This document shows, piece by piece, positions 26,199-35,289 of a stretch of 64,000 bases of DNA. Source of the stretch: UBA8079 sp965205535 (GTDB lineage: Bacteria; Pseudomonadota; Alphaproteobacteria; UBA6615); contig CBDBHH010000005.1 of the NCBI GenBank assembly GCA_965205535.1, positions 1,302,001 through 1,366,000 of the forward strand, written 5' to 3'. The notes beneath the pieces were generated by a model that ran no database searches, was not told the DNA's origin, and saw only the letters and a program-made list of their open reading frames with translations. The first letter of the stretch is position 1; each line of letters begins with the position of its first letter. Position numbers and translations under genes: made by a program.

Positions 26199-27535
26199 GG
26201 AGTTGCCCGGTCGATCAGATGAATAAATGAGCCGCACACGGAGCCGGCCGTCGCGCCGGCCGCCCCCAGATTCTCGCCGCGTGCGTTCTCCGCTTCGAAC
26301 AGGGGCGCCTCGGCCCGCTCGTCCAGGATGGATGCGTAGTGAAATTCGTGGCCGCGGAAGAGGCTGCCGGCCGGCCCAAGTGGTCCGTCGCGATGGAGGC
26401 GTGCCGTGCGATACCCCAGATGCAGGCGGCGTTCCGCGAAGCTCGTCTCGACCGGCAACAATCCCGCCATGGCGTGGCGTACCCCCTGGGCGTCGACGAG
26501 GCCGCGGCCGAGCACCATATAGCCGCCGCATTCGCCGAAAATATTCACGCCGCGGTCTGCCGCGCCGCGCAGGCCGTCCATAAACCGCCCGGCGCTCGCG
26601 AGAGCGCCGGCATGTAGCTCCGGATAGCCACCGGGCAGGTAGATGGCGTCGGCGGACGTGTCCGGCATGTCATCTGCCAACGGCGAAAAGGGTATGATCT
26701 CCGCACCTGTTGCCTGCCAGCCGTCGAGGGTTGCGGGATAGGAAAAGGCAAATGCCCGGTCCTGCGCCACGGCGATCCGCTGACCGAGCGGCGTCAGGGG
26801 TTTGGGTGTCGTGTCGTCGGGGCTGGAGAGCTCACACATCTCTGCCAGGCTGATGAGCGCGTCGAGTTCAACTGTCTGCGATACCGCGGCGGCCGCGGCA
26901 TCGATGAAACGTTCCAGGTCCGCATGCTCCCCGGCCTGAATCAAGCCCAGGTGTCGCTCGGGTACGGTCAGGGCCGGATTGCGACCGACGCTGCCGAGCA
27001 GCTGGATATCCGGTGCCGCCGCTTGTGTGGCGGCGCGTAGCACGGCGTCATGGGTGGCGCTGGCCACCCTATTGAAGATGACCCCGGCAATCGTGACATC
27101 GGCCCGGTGGCTGGCGAACCCGCGTACCAGCGCCCCCACGCTTGCAGCCTGTTTCCCTGCGTCGACGACGAGCACGACCGGCCAGCCTGTCATGGCCGCG
27201 AGATCGGCGGTGGACCCGGCGTCGGGGCGGTCGGGTAGATGGATTCCGTCGAACAATCCCATGACGCCTTCGGTGATAACGGTATCCGCCGGCCCGGTGC
27301 GCCCTGCCACAAGTCCGGCCAAGGTGTCCGGGCGCATCGCCCAGGGATCGAGGTTGAAGGCGGACTTGCCGCTGGCGGCGGCGTGAAACGCCGGGTCGAT
27401 ATAGTCAGGTCCGGCCTTGGCACCCGTGACGCCATGTCCCGCGTTCCGGAGCGCACGCAGCAAACCCAGGGTGAGCACGGTTTTGCCGCTGCCCGAAGCA
27501 GGCGCAGAAATGATCAGGCCGCGGGGGCTTTTCAT
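26195..27535 (-). CDS. cobB: Cobyrinate / hydrogenobyrinate a,c-diamide synthase
   Basis: A 446-residue glutamine-dependent amidotransferase that amidates side chains a and c of the corrin ring. The ATP loop ISAPASGSGKTVLTLGLL is at residues 8-25, followed by AGPDYIDPAFH. The C-terminal glutaminase has the nucleophilic cysteine in NIFGECGGYMVLGRGL and a conserved HEFHYAS near the end. Length fits. It starts 11 bp after the YbgE-like gene and is preceded by cobA. The product name depends on whether cobalt is already in the ring (cobyrinate) or not (hydrogenobyrinate). Confidence 0.94.
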   Translation of the reverse strand: MKSPRGLIISAPASGSGKTVLTLGLLRALRNAGHGVTGAKAGPDYIDPAFHAAASGKSAFNLDPWAMRPDTLAGLVAGRTGPADTVITEGVMGLFDGIHLPDRPDAGSTADLAAMTGWPVVLVVDAGKQAASVGALVRGFASHRADVTIAGVIFNRVASATHDAVLRAATQAAAPDIQLLGSVGRNPALTVPERHLGLIQAGEHADLERFIDAAAAAVSQTVELDALISLAEMCELSSPDDTTPKPLTPLGQRIAVAQDRAFAFSYPATLDGWQATGAEIIPFSPLADDMPDTSADAIYLPGGYPELHAGALASAGRFMDGLRGAADRGVNIFGECGGYMVLGRGLVDAQGVRHAMAGLLPVETSFAERRLHLGYRTARLHRDGPLGPAGSLFRGHEFHYASILDERAEAPLFEAENARGENLGAAGATAGSVCGSFIHLIDRATP

Positions 27536-27545
27536 CGCGCCGGTT

Positions 27546-27854
27546 TCATGAGGTGAGCAGCGACAGGATGCCTGCGGCCATGACCGGCCAGGCCACGGCG
27601 GGGCCGGCAAAGGCCCGCAGGTGGCGCTGTTGGGGAACGATCCCCAACATATGGACAATCCCGGCCAGCGCACCGAGCACGATGATGGCAGCGTTGAGCT
27701 GTTCGGGCAGACCAACGGCTCGGCCGATAAGCGCTGGAAATGCAAACACGGTGATGGCAGAGGCGATCACCAGGATAGCCGACACGATTCGCGGCGCCAT
27801 CGACGGCGTATCGGGTTCGACTTCGCGCAAACGGTCAGACCGCATCACGAACAT
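27546..27854 (-). CDS. Small three-helix membrane protein resembling YbgE of the cyd operon
   Basis: A 102-residue membrane protein with three hydrophobic segments (about 24-44, 53-73 and 82-100). The stretch GIVHMLGIVPQQRHLRAFAG followed by a final helix resembles E. coli YbgE (GVIHGVGFRPQ), a small protein in the cydABXE operon. There is no cytochrome bd gene here; instead it lies between cobA and cobB. Its start overlaps the cobA stop by 20 bp. YbgE-like proteins in cobalamin clusters of alphaproteobacteria are remembered from other annotations. Function is unknown; cobalt or corrinoid transport is only a guess. Confidence 0.65.
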   Translation of the reverse strand: MFVMRSDRLREVEPDTPSMAPRIVSAILVIASAITVFAFPALIGRAVGLPEQLNAAIIVLGALAGIVHMLGIVPQQRHLRAFAGPAVAWPVMAAGILSLLTS

Positions 27855-28668
27855 CCGAATGACCCAGCGGGTCGGGGTTCAGTATCCGGCCGGAAAGCGC
27901 GCCGAGCCAGTCGAGCCCGTCACGCAGGCGGACAACATCACCGACGACAAAAAGGGCGGGCGGAGAGACACCGACGGCAGCCTGTTTGGCCTCCGCGAGC
28001 GTGGTTTCGACAATCTGCTGTGTGTCTGTTGTTGCGTGTGCCACGAGTGCGGCAGGGCTTTCAGGTGCGCGTCCGGCGGCGACAAGCCGTTCGACGATCT
28101 CGTCGATATGTTTCAACGCCATGTAGAAGACGAGGACTTGTGCACCGTTTGCAAGCGCCCGCCAGTCGAGGTCATCGGGAACCTTGCCCGACAAGTTGTG
28201 CCCTGTCACGAAGGTGACGGCCGTCGCCGTTGCGCGATGGGTCATGGGAATACCGGCATAGGCGAGACCGCCGATCGCGGCGGTGATGCCGGGCACGATA
28301 CGGAAAGGCACGTCGGCTGCAACAAGCGCGAGGGCTTCCTCGCCGCCGCGCCCGAACAGGAACGGATCACCGCCCTTCAGGCGCAGGACGCGCTTTCCCT
28401 GTGACGCCAGGGTGACAAGGCGCGCGGATATGTCGGGCTGTTTTGGTGAAGGTTTGCCGCCGCGCTTGCCGGCGTAGATCAGCTCGGCCTCCGTCGCGGC
28501 AAGCGCCAGGATGCGTTCATCGACCAGCGCGTCATGGACCACCACGTCGGCAGACTGCAGGGCATGCAAAGCCCCCACGGTGAGCAGGGCGGGGTCACCC
28601 GGGCCGGCCCCGACCAGCCAGACCCAGCCGGGCTGGAATGCCGGGAGATTGAGTTCGCCGATATTCAT
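27835..28668 (-). CDS. cobA: Uroporphyrinogen-III C-methyltransferase
   Basis: A 277-residue SAM-dependent methyltransferase making precorrin-2 from uroporphyrinogen III, the entry to the corrin and siroheme branch. The SUMT signature GWVWLVGAGPGDPALLTVGA opens the protein. It is followed by DVVVHDALVDERIL, YAGKRGGKPSPKQPDI, LKGGDPFLFGRGGEEALAL and PFRIVPGITAAIGGLAYAGI, all intact. Short alphaproteobacterial form without the CysG N-terminal domains. Divergent from cbiD, with 60 bp between the starts. Confidence 0.95.
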   Translation of the reverse strand: MNIGELNLPAFQPGWVWLVGAGPGDPALLTVGALHALQSADVVVHDALVDERILALAATEAELIYAGKRGGKPSPKQPDISARLVTLASQGKRVLRLKGGDPFLFGRGGEEALALVAADVPFRIVPGITAAIGGLAYAGIPMTHRATATAVTFVTGHNLSGKVPDDLDWRALANGAQVLVFYMALKHIDEIVERLVAAGRAPESPAALVAHATTDTQQIVETTLAEAKQAAVGVSPPALFVVGDVVRLRDGLDWLGALSGRILNPDPLGHSDVRDAV

Positions 28669-28728
28669 ATAGCGAAGCTAGCGCCGGACCGCTGGCCCGG
28701 CAACCTTGCGGGGTGCTACGATAGGGTC

Positions 28729-29850
28729 ATGAGTGATGCGTCCAACAGTCACGAAGATCCAGCCCGTCCGCCGTCGGGGACGCTGCGGCGCGGCTGGACC
28801 ACTGGTGCCTGCGCTACGGCGGCGGCAAAGGCGGCCTATGAAGCGTTGCTGACCGCGCGTTTTCCCGACCCGGTCGCGGTGCGTTTGTCGCGCGGGTTGC
28901 GCGCGACGTTCGACCTTGCCGAGACCCGACTGTCGGATGGGGCGGCATATGCGGCCGTGATCAAGGATGCCGGTGACGACCCCGATGTTACCCATGGTGC
29001 GCGGGTCTGCTGTGTTGTGACGCCCGGGCGGCCGGGTTCGGGCGTGTGTTTCGCTGCCGGGGAGGGCGTGGGCACGGTGACCCTGCCGGGATTGCCCATC
29101 CCGCCAGGTGAGCCCGCGATCAATCCCAAGCCCCGCGAGATGATCGCGGAGGCGTTGCATGACGTCGCAGGAGATTTCGGCGTCATGCCGGACGTGCTGG
29201 TGACCGTCTCCATTCCCGGCGGTCAGGCGCTTGCCGAAAAGACGGCGAACGCCCGCCTCGGGATCGTTGGCGGCCTCAGCGTTCTCGGGACGACCGGGGT
29301 GGTCATTCCCTATTCCTGTGCGTCATGGATTCACTCAATCCATCGCGGCGTTGATGTCGCACGCGCGACCGGCATGGACCATATCGCGGGTGCCACGGGA
29401 CGTACGTCCGAAGCCGCCATCCAGGCGCATCACGATCTGGCGGAGCGCGCCCTCGTCGATATGGGGGATTTCGCCGGGGCTTTGCTCAAATATGTCCGCG
29501 CCCATCCGCTACCGCGCCTGTCGATCGCCGGGGGTTTCGGGAAACTTTCCAAGCTTGCGGACGGGCATATGGACCTGCATTCGAGCCGCTCTTCGGTCGA
29601 CGTCGGAAAGCTCGCCACGCGGTTGGCGGGGCTCGGCGCGTCGCCCGATCTTGTTGAGCGCGCCAGTGCGACCGTCTCGGCCGGCGCGGTGCTGGCGTTG
29701 GCGGACGACGCAGGGCTCGCGGGCGCACTGGCTGAGGCGGTTGCCCGGGGTGCGCGCGAGGTTTGCCGTGCGTCGGTGGCAGGTGCCACCGATATCGATG
29801 TTCTTGTCGTGGCGCGTGACGGACAGGTTCTGGCCTATGTCGGCCCCTGA
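28729..29850 (+). CDS. cbiD: Cobalt-precorrin-5B (C1)-methyltransferase
   Basis: A 373-residue C1-methyltransferase that also loses the acetaldehyde unit. The glycine-rich RRGWTTGACATAAAKAAYEA near residue 20, the GEGVGTVTLPGL stretch and EKTANARLGIVGGLSVLGTT with IPYSCASWIHSIHRG are CbiD landmarks. CbiD belongs to the so-called anaerobic set and replaces CobF, which is not seen in this window. ATG 28729 overlaps nothing and gives the expected beginning. It overlaps cobK by 14 bp and is divergent from cobA. Confidence 0.94.
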   Translation: MSDASNSHEDPARPPSGTLRRGWTTGACATAAAKAAYEALLTARFPDPVAVRLSRGLRATFDLAETRLSDGAAYAAVIKDAGDDPDVTHGARVCCVVTPGRPGSGVCFAAGEGVGTVTLPGLPIPPGEPAINPKPREMIAEALHDVAGDFGVMPDVLVTVSIPGGQALAEKTANARLGIVGGLSVLGTTGVVIPYSCASWIHSIHRGVDVARATGMDHIAGATGRTSEAAIQAHHDLAERALVDMGDFAGALLKYVRAHPLPRLSIAGGFGKLSKLADGHMDLHSSRSSVDVGKLATRLAGLGASPDLVERASATVSAGAVLALADDAGLAGALAEAVARGAREVCRASVAGATDIDVLVVARDGQVLAYVGP

Positions 29851-30601
29851 GCGTCGCGTCATTCTCGTCCTGGGCGGGACGGCGGAAGCGGTGCTGCTTG
29901 CAGACCGACTGATGGCCGAATGGGGTGAGCGGTTCGACATTGTCACGTCGCTTGCCGGACGCACCCGCGCACCGGTCACGGCACCGGGCGAGGTTCGTGT
30001 CGGCGGATTTGGCGGCGCGGCGCCGATGGCCCGGTACCTGGCAGATCGCGGCGTCGTCGCGGTGCTGGATGCGACCCATCCGTTTGCAGCGCAGATATCC
30101 GGGAATGCGCGGGAGGCCTGCACACAGGCCGGCGTGCCGCGCATCGCGCTTGTGCGCCCTCCATGGAAACGCGGGACCGAGGATGACTGGCGCATGCAGC
30201 GCGATGTTGCAACGGCCGCGGCAGCATTACCGGCGGTCGGTCGGCGGGCATTTCTCACGGTGGGGCGCACCGAGCTGGCGGCATTTGCGGCTTGCGAGCA
30301 AACCTGGTTTCTCGTTCGGATGATCGACAAGCCCGACACGGCATTGCCGCTTTCGGCGTGCCATGTAATTACCGGGCGTGGGCCGTTTGCCGTCGCGGAC
30401 GAGCTGCGCTTGATGGAGGAACACAAAGTTGACGCACTTGTGTGCAAAGCATCAGGTGGCGAGGCAACCCGCGCGAAGCTGGTTGCGGTTCGCAGGCTTG
30501 GAATTCCGGTGCTGATGGTCGAACGACCGGCGCCGCCGGACGGCCCGGTCGCGGACAATGTCGGCACGGTCGTTGAATGGTTCGGCGCACAGGTGACTTG
30601 A
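29837..30601 (+). CDS. cobK: Precorrin-6A reductase
   Basis: A 254-residue NADPH-dependent reductase converting precorrin-6A to precorrin-6B (dihydro form). VILVLGGTAEAVLLADRLM is the nucleotide-site opening; DATHPFAAQISGNAREAC and LVRPPWKR are characteristic, and the C-terminus has DALVCKASGGEATRAKLVAV followed by GIPVLMVERP. Length fits CobK/CbiJ. ATG 29837 lies inside the end of cbiD, implying translational coupling. 32 bp after it begins the ankyrin gene. Confidence 0.93.
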   Translation: MSAPERRVILVLGGTAEAVLLADRLMAEWGERFDIVTSLAGRTRAPVTAPGEVRVGGFGGAAPMARYLADRGVVAVLDATHPFAAQISGNAREACTQAGVPRIALVRPPWKRGTEDDWRMQRDVATAAAALPAVGRRAFLTVGRTELAAFAACEQTWFLVRMIDKPDTALPLSACHVITGRGPFAVADELRLMEEHKVDALVCKASGGEATRAKLVAVRRLGIPVLMVERPAPPDGPVADNVGTVVEWFGAQVT

Positions 30602-30632
30602 CGCGCCCGGTCTGGAACGCGAAATAGGTGTG

Positions 30633-31223
30633 ATGTTTATATTCAGGACAATTGCTCTCACTGTCAGGCGCTGCGTGTTCCTTGGCGCGGTGGCGATCTC
30701 GTCTGCCGCATTGATACCGACGGTGTCGGCGCAGGAGAATGTACTGGCGGATGATGCCCTGATCGTGGCCGTTTACGAAAATCGCGTTGAAAAGGTGCAA
30801 GAGCTGCTCGTTCGCAAACATTCGAAGGCGCGCACGGATTCCGACGGACGCACCGCGTTGATGTGGGGTTCCATCCAGGGCAGCTATGATTCGATCGAAC
30901 TTCTGCTCGAGGACAAGGTGTTGATCAACCAGCTCGACGATGTCGGCAATGGTGCGCTTTATCATGCGGCGGAAAATGGCCACATCGATATTGTCGAACT
31001 CCTGCTGACCTATAACGCACTGTTAAACCAGGAAAACCGCGACGGTCGAACACCGCTTATGGCGGCGGTCCGCGCGGGGCATGCGCAAGTCGTGCAGACG
31101 TTGATCACGGCAGGCGCCGATGTGGCGATTTCGGATTTCACCGGTCGCACCGCCTTTGACCTGGCCCGCGAGGGGCGCTCGCGGCAGGTCGTGAAGATCC
31201 TTGAAAAAGCCGGCGCGCGCTAG
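30633..31223 (+). CDS. Secreted ankyrin-repeat protein
   Basis: A 196-residue protein with an N-terminal signal peptide (about residues 1-33, ending VSAQ). The rest is a run of about four ankyrin repeats: DGRTALMWGSIQGSYDSIEL, GNGALYHAAENGHIDIVELL, DGRTPLMAAVRAGHAQVVQT and a final FTGRTAFDLAREGRSRQVVK. Ankyrin repeats bind proteins; a periplasmic partner is likely. Start is either GTG 30630 or ATG 30633. It lies between cobK and cobM but has no obvious link with cobalamin. Confidence 0.85.
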   Translation: MFIFRTIALTVRRCVFLGAVAISSAALIPTVSAQENVLADDALIVAVYENRVEKVQELLVRKHSKARTDSDGRTALMWGSIQGSYDSIELLLEDKVLINQLDDVGNGALYHAAENGHIDIVELLLTYNALLNQENRDGRTPLMAAVRAGHAQVVQTLITAGADVAISDFTGRTAFDLAREGRSRQVVKILEKAGAR

Positions 31224-31236
31224 TCGCGCTTTCGGT

Positions 31237-32025
31237 TCACTTTTCGCCAGACCCCCGGGCGGGTCGCAACACGTGGTGGTGGCTGGCCGCATACAGGCGG
31301 CTGTCCTCGAACCCGAACTCTTCAGCCAGATCCTCGGCCAGCACGGGTCCCACCAGAATCAATGCCGTGCGGGTGATGCCCGAACCCTTGACCAGGTCCC
31401 GGATGGTCTCGAGCGTGCCGCGAATGAACCGTTCGTCGGGCCAGCTCACGCGATACCCGACCACCACGGGGCATGCGCCGCCATAATGGGGCATCAGGTC
31501 CCGGACCACGTTCGCCAGGTTGTTGATCGAGAGGTGCACGGCGAGTGTCGCGCCGGATTTGGCAAGGTTGGCCAGTTCTTCACCGGGCGGCATATCGCTG
31601 GCGCGCACGGATGTGCGGGTCAGGATGACGGTCTGGCTCACGCCGGGAAGGGTGAGCTCACGGCCAAGGGCAGCGGACGCGGCGGCAAAGGCCGGAACGC
31701 CGGGGACGATTTCATGGGGAATTTCGAGGTCATCGAGGCGGCGCATCTGCTCGCCGATCGCGCCGTAGAGTGAGGGATCACCCGAATGAACCCGGGCAAT
31801 GTCATGTCCGGCCCTGTGCGCCGCTGCGATCCGGTCGATGATTTCGTCCAGATGCAGCGGGGCGGTGTCGGTGATTTCGGCGGTGTCGGGTGCGTGCGCC
31901 AGGATTTCACGGGGCACCAGCGAGCCTGCATACAGGCAAACAGGGCAGCGCGCGATCAAATCGCGACCACGAAGGGTGATCAGATCCGGTGCGCCGGGCC
32001 CGGCGCCGATGAAGTAGACGGTCAT
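31237..32025 (-). CDS. cobM: Precorrin-4 C11-methyltransferase
   Basis: A 262-residue SAM-dependent methyltransferase acting at C11 of the corrin ring. It opens with MTVYFIGAGPGAPDLITLRG, then has CPVCLYAGSLVPREIL, RVHSGDPSLYGAIGEQMRRL and ALGRELTLPGVSQTVILTR, all typical of CobM/CbiF. Both ends are intact. It stands alone on the minus strand, head-to-head with the lipoprotein gene, and ends facing the ankyrin gene. A longer frame upstream of ATG 32025 is not conserved. Confidence 0.95.
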   Translation of the reverse strand: MTVYFIGAGPGAPDLITLRGRDLIARCPVCLYAGSLVPREILAHAPDTAEITDTAPLHLDEIIDRIAAAHRAGHDIARVHSGDPSLYGAIGEQMRRLDDLEIPHEIVPGVPAFAAASAALGRELTLPGVSQTVILTRTSVRASDMPPGEELANLAKSGATLAVHLSINNLANVVRDLMPHYGGACPVVVGYRVSWPDERFIRGTLETIRDLVKGSGITRTALILVGPVLAEDLAEEFGFEDSRLYAASHHHVLRPARGSGEK

Positions 32026-32146
32026 GGATGTGTCATACCTCCGGGGGGTGCGGAAGTGTACTGCCAATTCCCGCTGCGCTTCGGTGCGCGGCCCACTTAC
32101 GGTGCCGGCTGGATCGACCTATGATCGGTTCCGGATGAGGTGGACC

Positions 32147-32752
32147 ATGTGGCGCTTGAAGCACCCGATTGCCGTAGTGTTTGTCACGCTGCTCCTCGCG
32201 GCGTGCGCTTCCGGCGACGAGGGAAGGACCGTTGGCGGTGCCCGAACGTTCTTCTCCGAACCGATCGCGGTGGATATCGCGGTCGCCCGGTTCAACATCC
32301 CGCTACTGTTGCCCGAAGTTGACCGGGTGCGTCGCACGGTGCGTGACAACGGGGCCGTGGTGGTCGAGACCTACTACATTGGTGATGCGCCGATCATTGT
32401 CGTGGAGCATGCGAGCGAGGCCTGGTTCAGCGATCTAACCCTCGCCAAGGCGATCGACGAAACTACCTTCCGAGATTTCCTGGGACGTACGATCATGGCT
32501 GCGGGAAAGCCGGTGATATCAAGGCTGCCGCGTGGCCAGGGCCGGGGGTTCATCGCCACGGACGGTGATTGTATCGCGTTCCATTTTTTCAAGCGTATCA
32601 AGGGTGCCACCGGGTTCGACAACGACAGGCAGAACCCGGACACATTCATCGTCGGTTTCACATGCGGCGAGAGTGCGGCGGTTTTCATTGACCGGTTCGG
32701 GTACATGAGCCCCGCCGAAGCCGCCCGGATCGGGCGACGTCACAGTATCTAG
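32147..32752 (+). CDS. Putative lipoprotein of unknown function
   Basis: A 201-residue protein with a lipoprotein signal: MWRLKHPIAVVFVTLLLAAC, whose lipobox LAAC places the modified cysteine at residue 20. The mature part has no recognised domain; it contains four segments of mixed strand and helix and two further cysteines (DGDCIAFHFF and GFTCGESAAVFI). GAGGTGG lies just before ATG 32147; an in-frame ATG at 32135 is possible. It stands between cobM and the cbiG-cobJ gene and converges on the latter with 6 bp between stops. A role in cobalamin metabolism is not supported by sequence. Confidence 0.7.
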   Translation: MWRLKHPIAVVFVTLLLAACASGDEGRTVGGARTFFSEPIAVDIAVARFNIPLLLPEVDRVRRTVRDNGAVVVETYYIGDAPIIVVEHASEAWFSDLTLAKAIDETTFRDFLGRTIMAAGKPVISRLPRGQGRGFIATDGDCIAFHFFKRIKGATGFDNDRQNPDTFIVGFTCGESAAVFIDRFGYMSPAEAARIGRRHSI

Positions 32753-32758
32753 GGCCGC

Positions 32759-34585
32759 CTAGCTGCCGATCTTCTTCTGGGGCCGGTCTTGCGATTTTGC
32801 GGCATAACCGCGTGGTGTGTAGGCCCAGCGCGATGCCACACCGTCAATGGTTTGCGACTGGCTGTTGCCGATGATCACGATGGTCAGCATGTCGATGGTA
32901 TCGAGCGAAAGCGCTGCCAGGGGAATGATGCTGACCTCTTCGCCCGGTCGCGCCAGGTTGCGGGCCACGACCACGGGCGTGTCGTCCGGGCGCTCGGCCA
33001 GGAGGATGTCGCGGGCGATTTCGAACTGCCGGCGACGGCGGCGGCTGGCGGGATTGTAGAGCGCGACCACGAAGTCTGCCTGGGCCGCCGCGCGTAATCG
33101 CCCCTCGATCGCGGACCAGGGGGTCAGCAGGTCGGACAGGGAGATCGCACAAAAATCATGCCCCAGTGGCGCGCCCGCGCGCGCCGCCGCCAGTTGCATC
33201 GCGGAGACGCCGGGGTGGACCGTGATTGCGACGCGCTGCCACGCCGGGTCGGGGTCCCGGTCGAGGAGCTCGAAGACGAGGCTCGCCATGGCGAAGATGC
33301 CCGGGTCACCGCTGGAAACCAGGGCCACCTGTTTCCCGGTTGCGGCCAGTTCCAACGCGTGCCGGCAGCGGTCTTCTTCCGCGCCGAGGCCGAACTCGTG
33401 GCGCTGCTTGCTGTCTGCCGCAGCGCCGAGCAGGTCCAGATAGGGGCCATAGCCCACGAGATCCGACGCGGCAGCGACGGCGCTGTCCGTGACGGGAATG
33501 CGGTGCGCCGCGTCACCCGGCCCGGTGCCGATGATCGAAAGGGTGGCGCGGGCCATGCCGACCTTGTCGGGGTCGATGCTGATGCCGCGCGAAATCGCGC
33601 ATGTCGCGCGCGCCGATTTATGTTTGGCGACCGCCAGCGTGCCGTCATCGCCCGTCGCGGCCAGAGCCGCGGCTTCTGCGACCCCATGAGTGCCGACCTC
33701 GCGAAAGACGATCTCCGAGGGGTTTTCCAGGCGGGGTGTTTCGGCCTCGAGGCGCGGCGCGTCGAAAAAGCGTACTGGCGCGCCCAAATGGTCGGCGAGC
33801 ACATGCACGGCAGCCTCGTCCATCTTGACGTCGATACTTGTGACCACCGCGATCGACGCCGGAGACAAACCTGCTGCGGCGATTGTTTCATCGACCAGCG
33901 TGATCAATTCGCCGGGGTCGCAGTCTCGCTCGCAGCCAACCCCCAGCGCGAGGGTCGGCGGATGAAACAGGAGCTCGTCTGGCGACGGAGTGATGTCGCG
34001 ATCGCTGATCCGGATCATCCACGTGCCATCGCGATCGATGGGCAGCTTCGCGAGCCAGGCGGGGTGGCCTGCCTCAATCACCATGGTCGGGTGATCGCCG
34101 GCCAGCAATGCCGCCATCACGGGTTTCGCGGATTGGGGGTTGGCCAGGTGCCAGCCGGGCGGCGGATCGTCGAGGGCGATGCCGTGCAGCGCCTCTCCCG
34201 CGGTGGTGACGGCGGCGGACCCGCCGGTAATGTCGGCAATCTGTGCGGCCAGTCTGTTGGCACCGTGATGGCCGCCCAGCAGCGGGATCACGTGGCGCCC
34301 GTCGGGAGACATGGCGATGACCGGTGGTTCATTCTGTTTGTCGGCCAGCCCGCGCGCCAGCGCGCGGATCAGAATTCCCGCAGCACAAACACCGATAATT
34401 GCCTGACCGGCGGCAAACAATCCGTTGAGATGGCCGGAGACATCCTCGAATTCCGTGTCGCAATCCTCGACCCGACCTGCAAGCCCGTGGACCCGGGATT
34501 GTGGCAGCGAGCGCTGGAGCTTTCGCGCCAGTGCCGCCCCATCCCGGGTCAGGGCCAGAAGGGCGATTTCACGATCCGGGTTCAT
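32759..34585 (-). CDS. cobJ: CbiG (cobalt-precorrin-5A hydrolase-like) fused to precorrin-3B C17-methyltransferase CobJ
   Basis: A 608-residue fusion. The first part (about 5-335) is CbiG/CobE-like: IIGVCAAGILIRALA and PLLGGHHGANRLAAQIADIT mark the N-terminal domain, and IAVVTSIDVKMDEAAVHVLA with GTLAVAKHKSARATCAISRG marks the C-terminal domain. The second part from about residue 347 is CobJ: LSIIGTGPGDAAHRIPVTDS, DLVGYGPYLDLLG, VALVSSGDPGIFAMASLVFE and VALYNPASRRRRRQFEIARD. CobJ methylates C17 during ring contraction; CbiG opens the delta-lactone in the cobalt-early route. ATG 34585 overlaps the cobI stop (ATGA). The gene end converges on the lipoprotein gene. Confidence 0.92.
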   Translation of the reverse strand: MNPDREIALLALTRDGAALARKLQRSLPQSRVHGLAGRVEDCDTEFEDVSGHLNGLFAAGQAIIGVCAAGILIRALARGLADKQNEPPVIAMSPDGRHVIPLLGGHHGANRLAAQIADITGGSAAVTTAGEALHGIALDDPPPGWHLANPQSAKPVMAALLAGDHPTMVIEAGHPAWLAKLPIDRDGTWMIRISDRDITPSPDELLFHPPTLALGVGCERDCDPGELITLVDETIAAAGLSPASIAVVTSIDVKMDEAAVHVLADHLGAPVRFFDAPRLEAETPRLENPSEIVFREVGTHGVAEAAALAATGDDGTLAVAKHKSARATCAISRGISIDPDKVGMARATLSIIGTGPGDAAHRIPVTDSAVAAASDLVGYGPYLDLLGAAADSKQRHEFGLGAEEDRCRHALELAATGKQVALVSSGDPGIFAMASLVFELLDRDPDPAWQRVAITVHPGVSAMQLAAARAGAPLGHDFCAISLSDLLTPWSAIEGRLRAAAQADFVVALYNPASRRRRRQFEIARDILLAERPDDTPVVVARNLARPGEEVSIIPLAALSLDTIDMLTIVIIGNSQSQTIDGVASRWAYTPRGYAAKSQDRPQKKIGS

Positions 34586-35289
34586 GACCACGCAGCGCCG
34601 CGTTTGTGGATCAAGATCATGGAGAAATAGGGCGCGGCGGCCTCGGAAACAGCATTGAGCGGACTTATCACCTGGCGGTCCATGGTTGCGTGTTCCACAT
34701 ACTGGGCCCGGTCTGCGAGTCCCAGATCGTCGAGGAGGGCGCGAATTCGCGGCAGGTGGCGTCCGACCTTGATGATCGCCGCCGCGTCCGTTTCCGCCAG
34801 CCGCGCGCGCAATGTGTCGTCGGGGAGCGGCCCCGGCAGGATGGTCAATACGTCCGTGAGCGCCGCAAGCGCGGTGCCGGTGACGGCGGCACAGGCGGTC
34901 AACGACGAGACACCGGGCACAACCTCGACCGGCCAGTCCTCCGCCAAACGCGCAAACACATACATGAACGAGCCATAGAAGAAGGGGTCGCCCTCACACA
35001 GAACGGCAACATCCTGCCCGGCGGCCAGATGGGTCCCGATTTCTGCCGCGGCGCGGTCATAGACCGCCTCGACGGGAAAGCGGTTACTCGACAGAGGCAT
35101 GCGGATTGCGATTTCGGTTGCGTCCGCGCGCAGATGGGGTTCCGCGATGGCGCGGGCCATGCTGTCGCCGGTTTCGGGTGCGGGGTAGGCGACCACGGCG
35201 GCCTCGGACAGGATGCGCGCACCCTTCACGGTGATCAGCTCGGGATCTCCGGGACCAACACCGATACCGATGACGGTGCCCGTCGTCAT
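34582..35289 (-). CDS. cobI: Precorrin-2 C20-methyltransferase
   Basis: A 235-residue SAM-dependent methyltransferase that converts precorrin-2 to precorrin-3A. VIGIGVGPGDPELITVKGAR, LCEGDPFFYGSFMYVFARL and VPGVSSLTACAAVTGT are the family segments. ATG 35289 overlaps the cobL stop by 4 bp, which is preferred over a longer version. The 3' end overlaps the start of the cbiG-cobJ fusion by 4 bp. Same operon as cbiX, cobH and cobL. Confidence 0.95.
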   Translation of the reverse strand: MTTGTVIGIGVGPGDPELITVKGARILSEAAVVAYPAPETGDSMARAIAEPHLRADATEIAIRMPLSSNRFPVEAVYDRAAAEIGTHLAAGQDVAVLCEGDPFFYGSFMYVFARLAEDWPVEVVPGVSSLTACAAVTGTALAALTDVLTILPGPLPDDTLRARLAETDAAAIIKVGRHLPRIRALLDDLGLADRAQYVEHATMDRQVISPLNAVSEAAAPYFSMILIHKRGAAWS

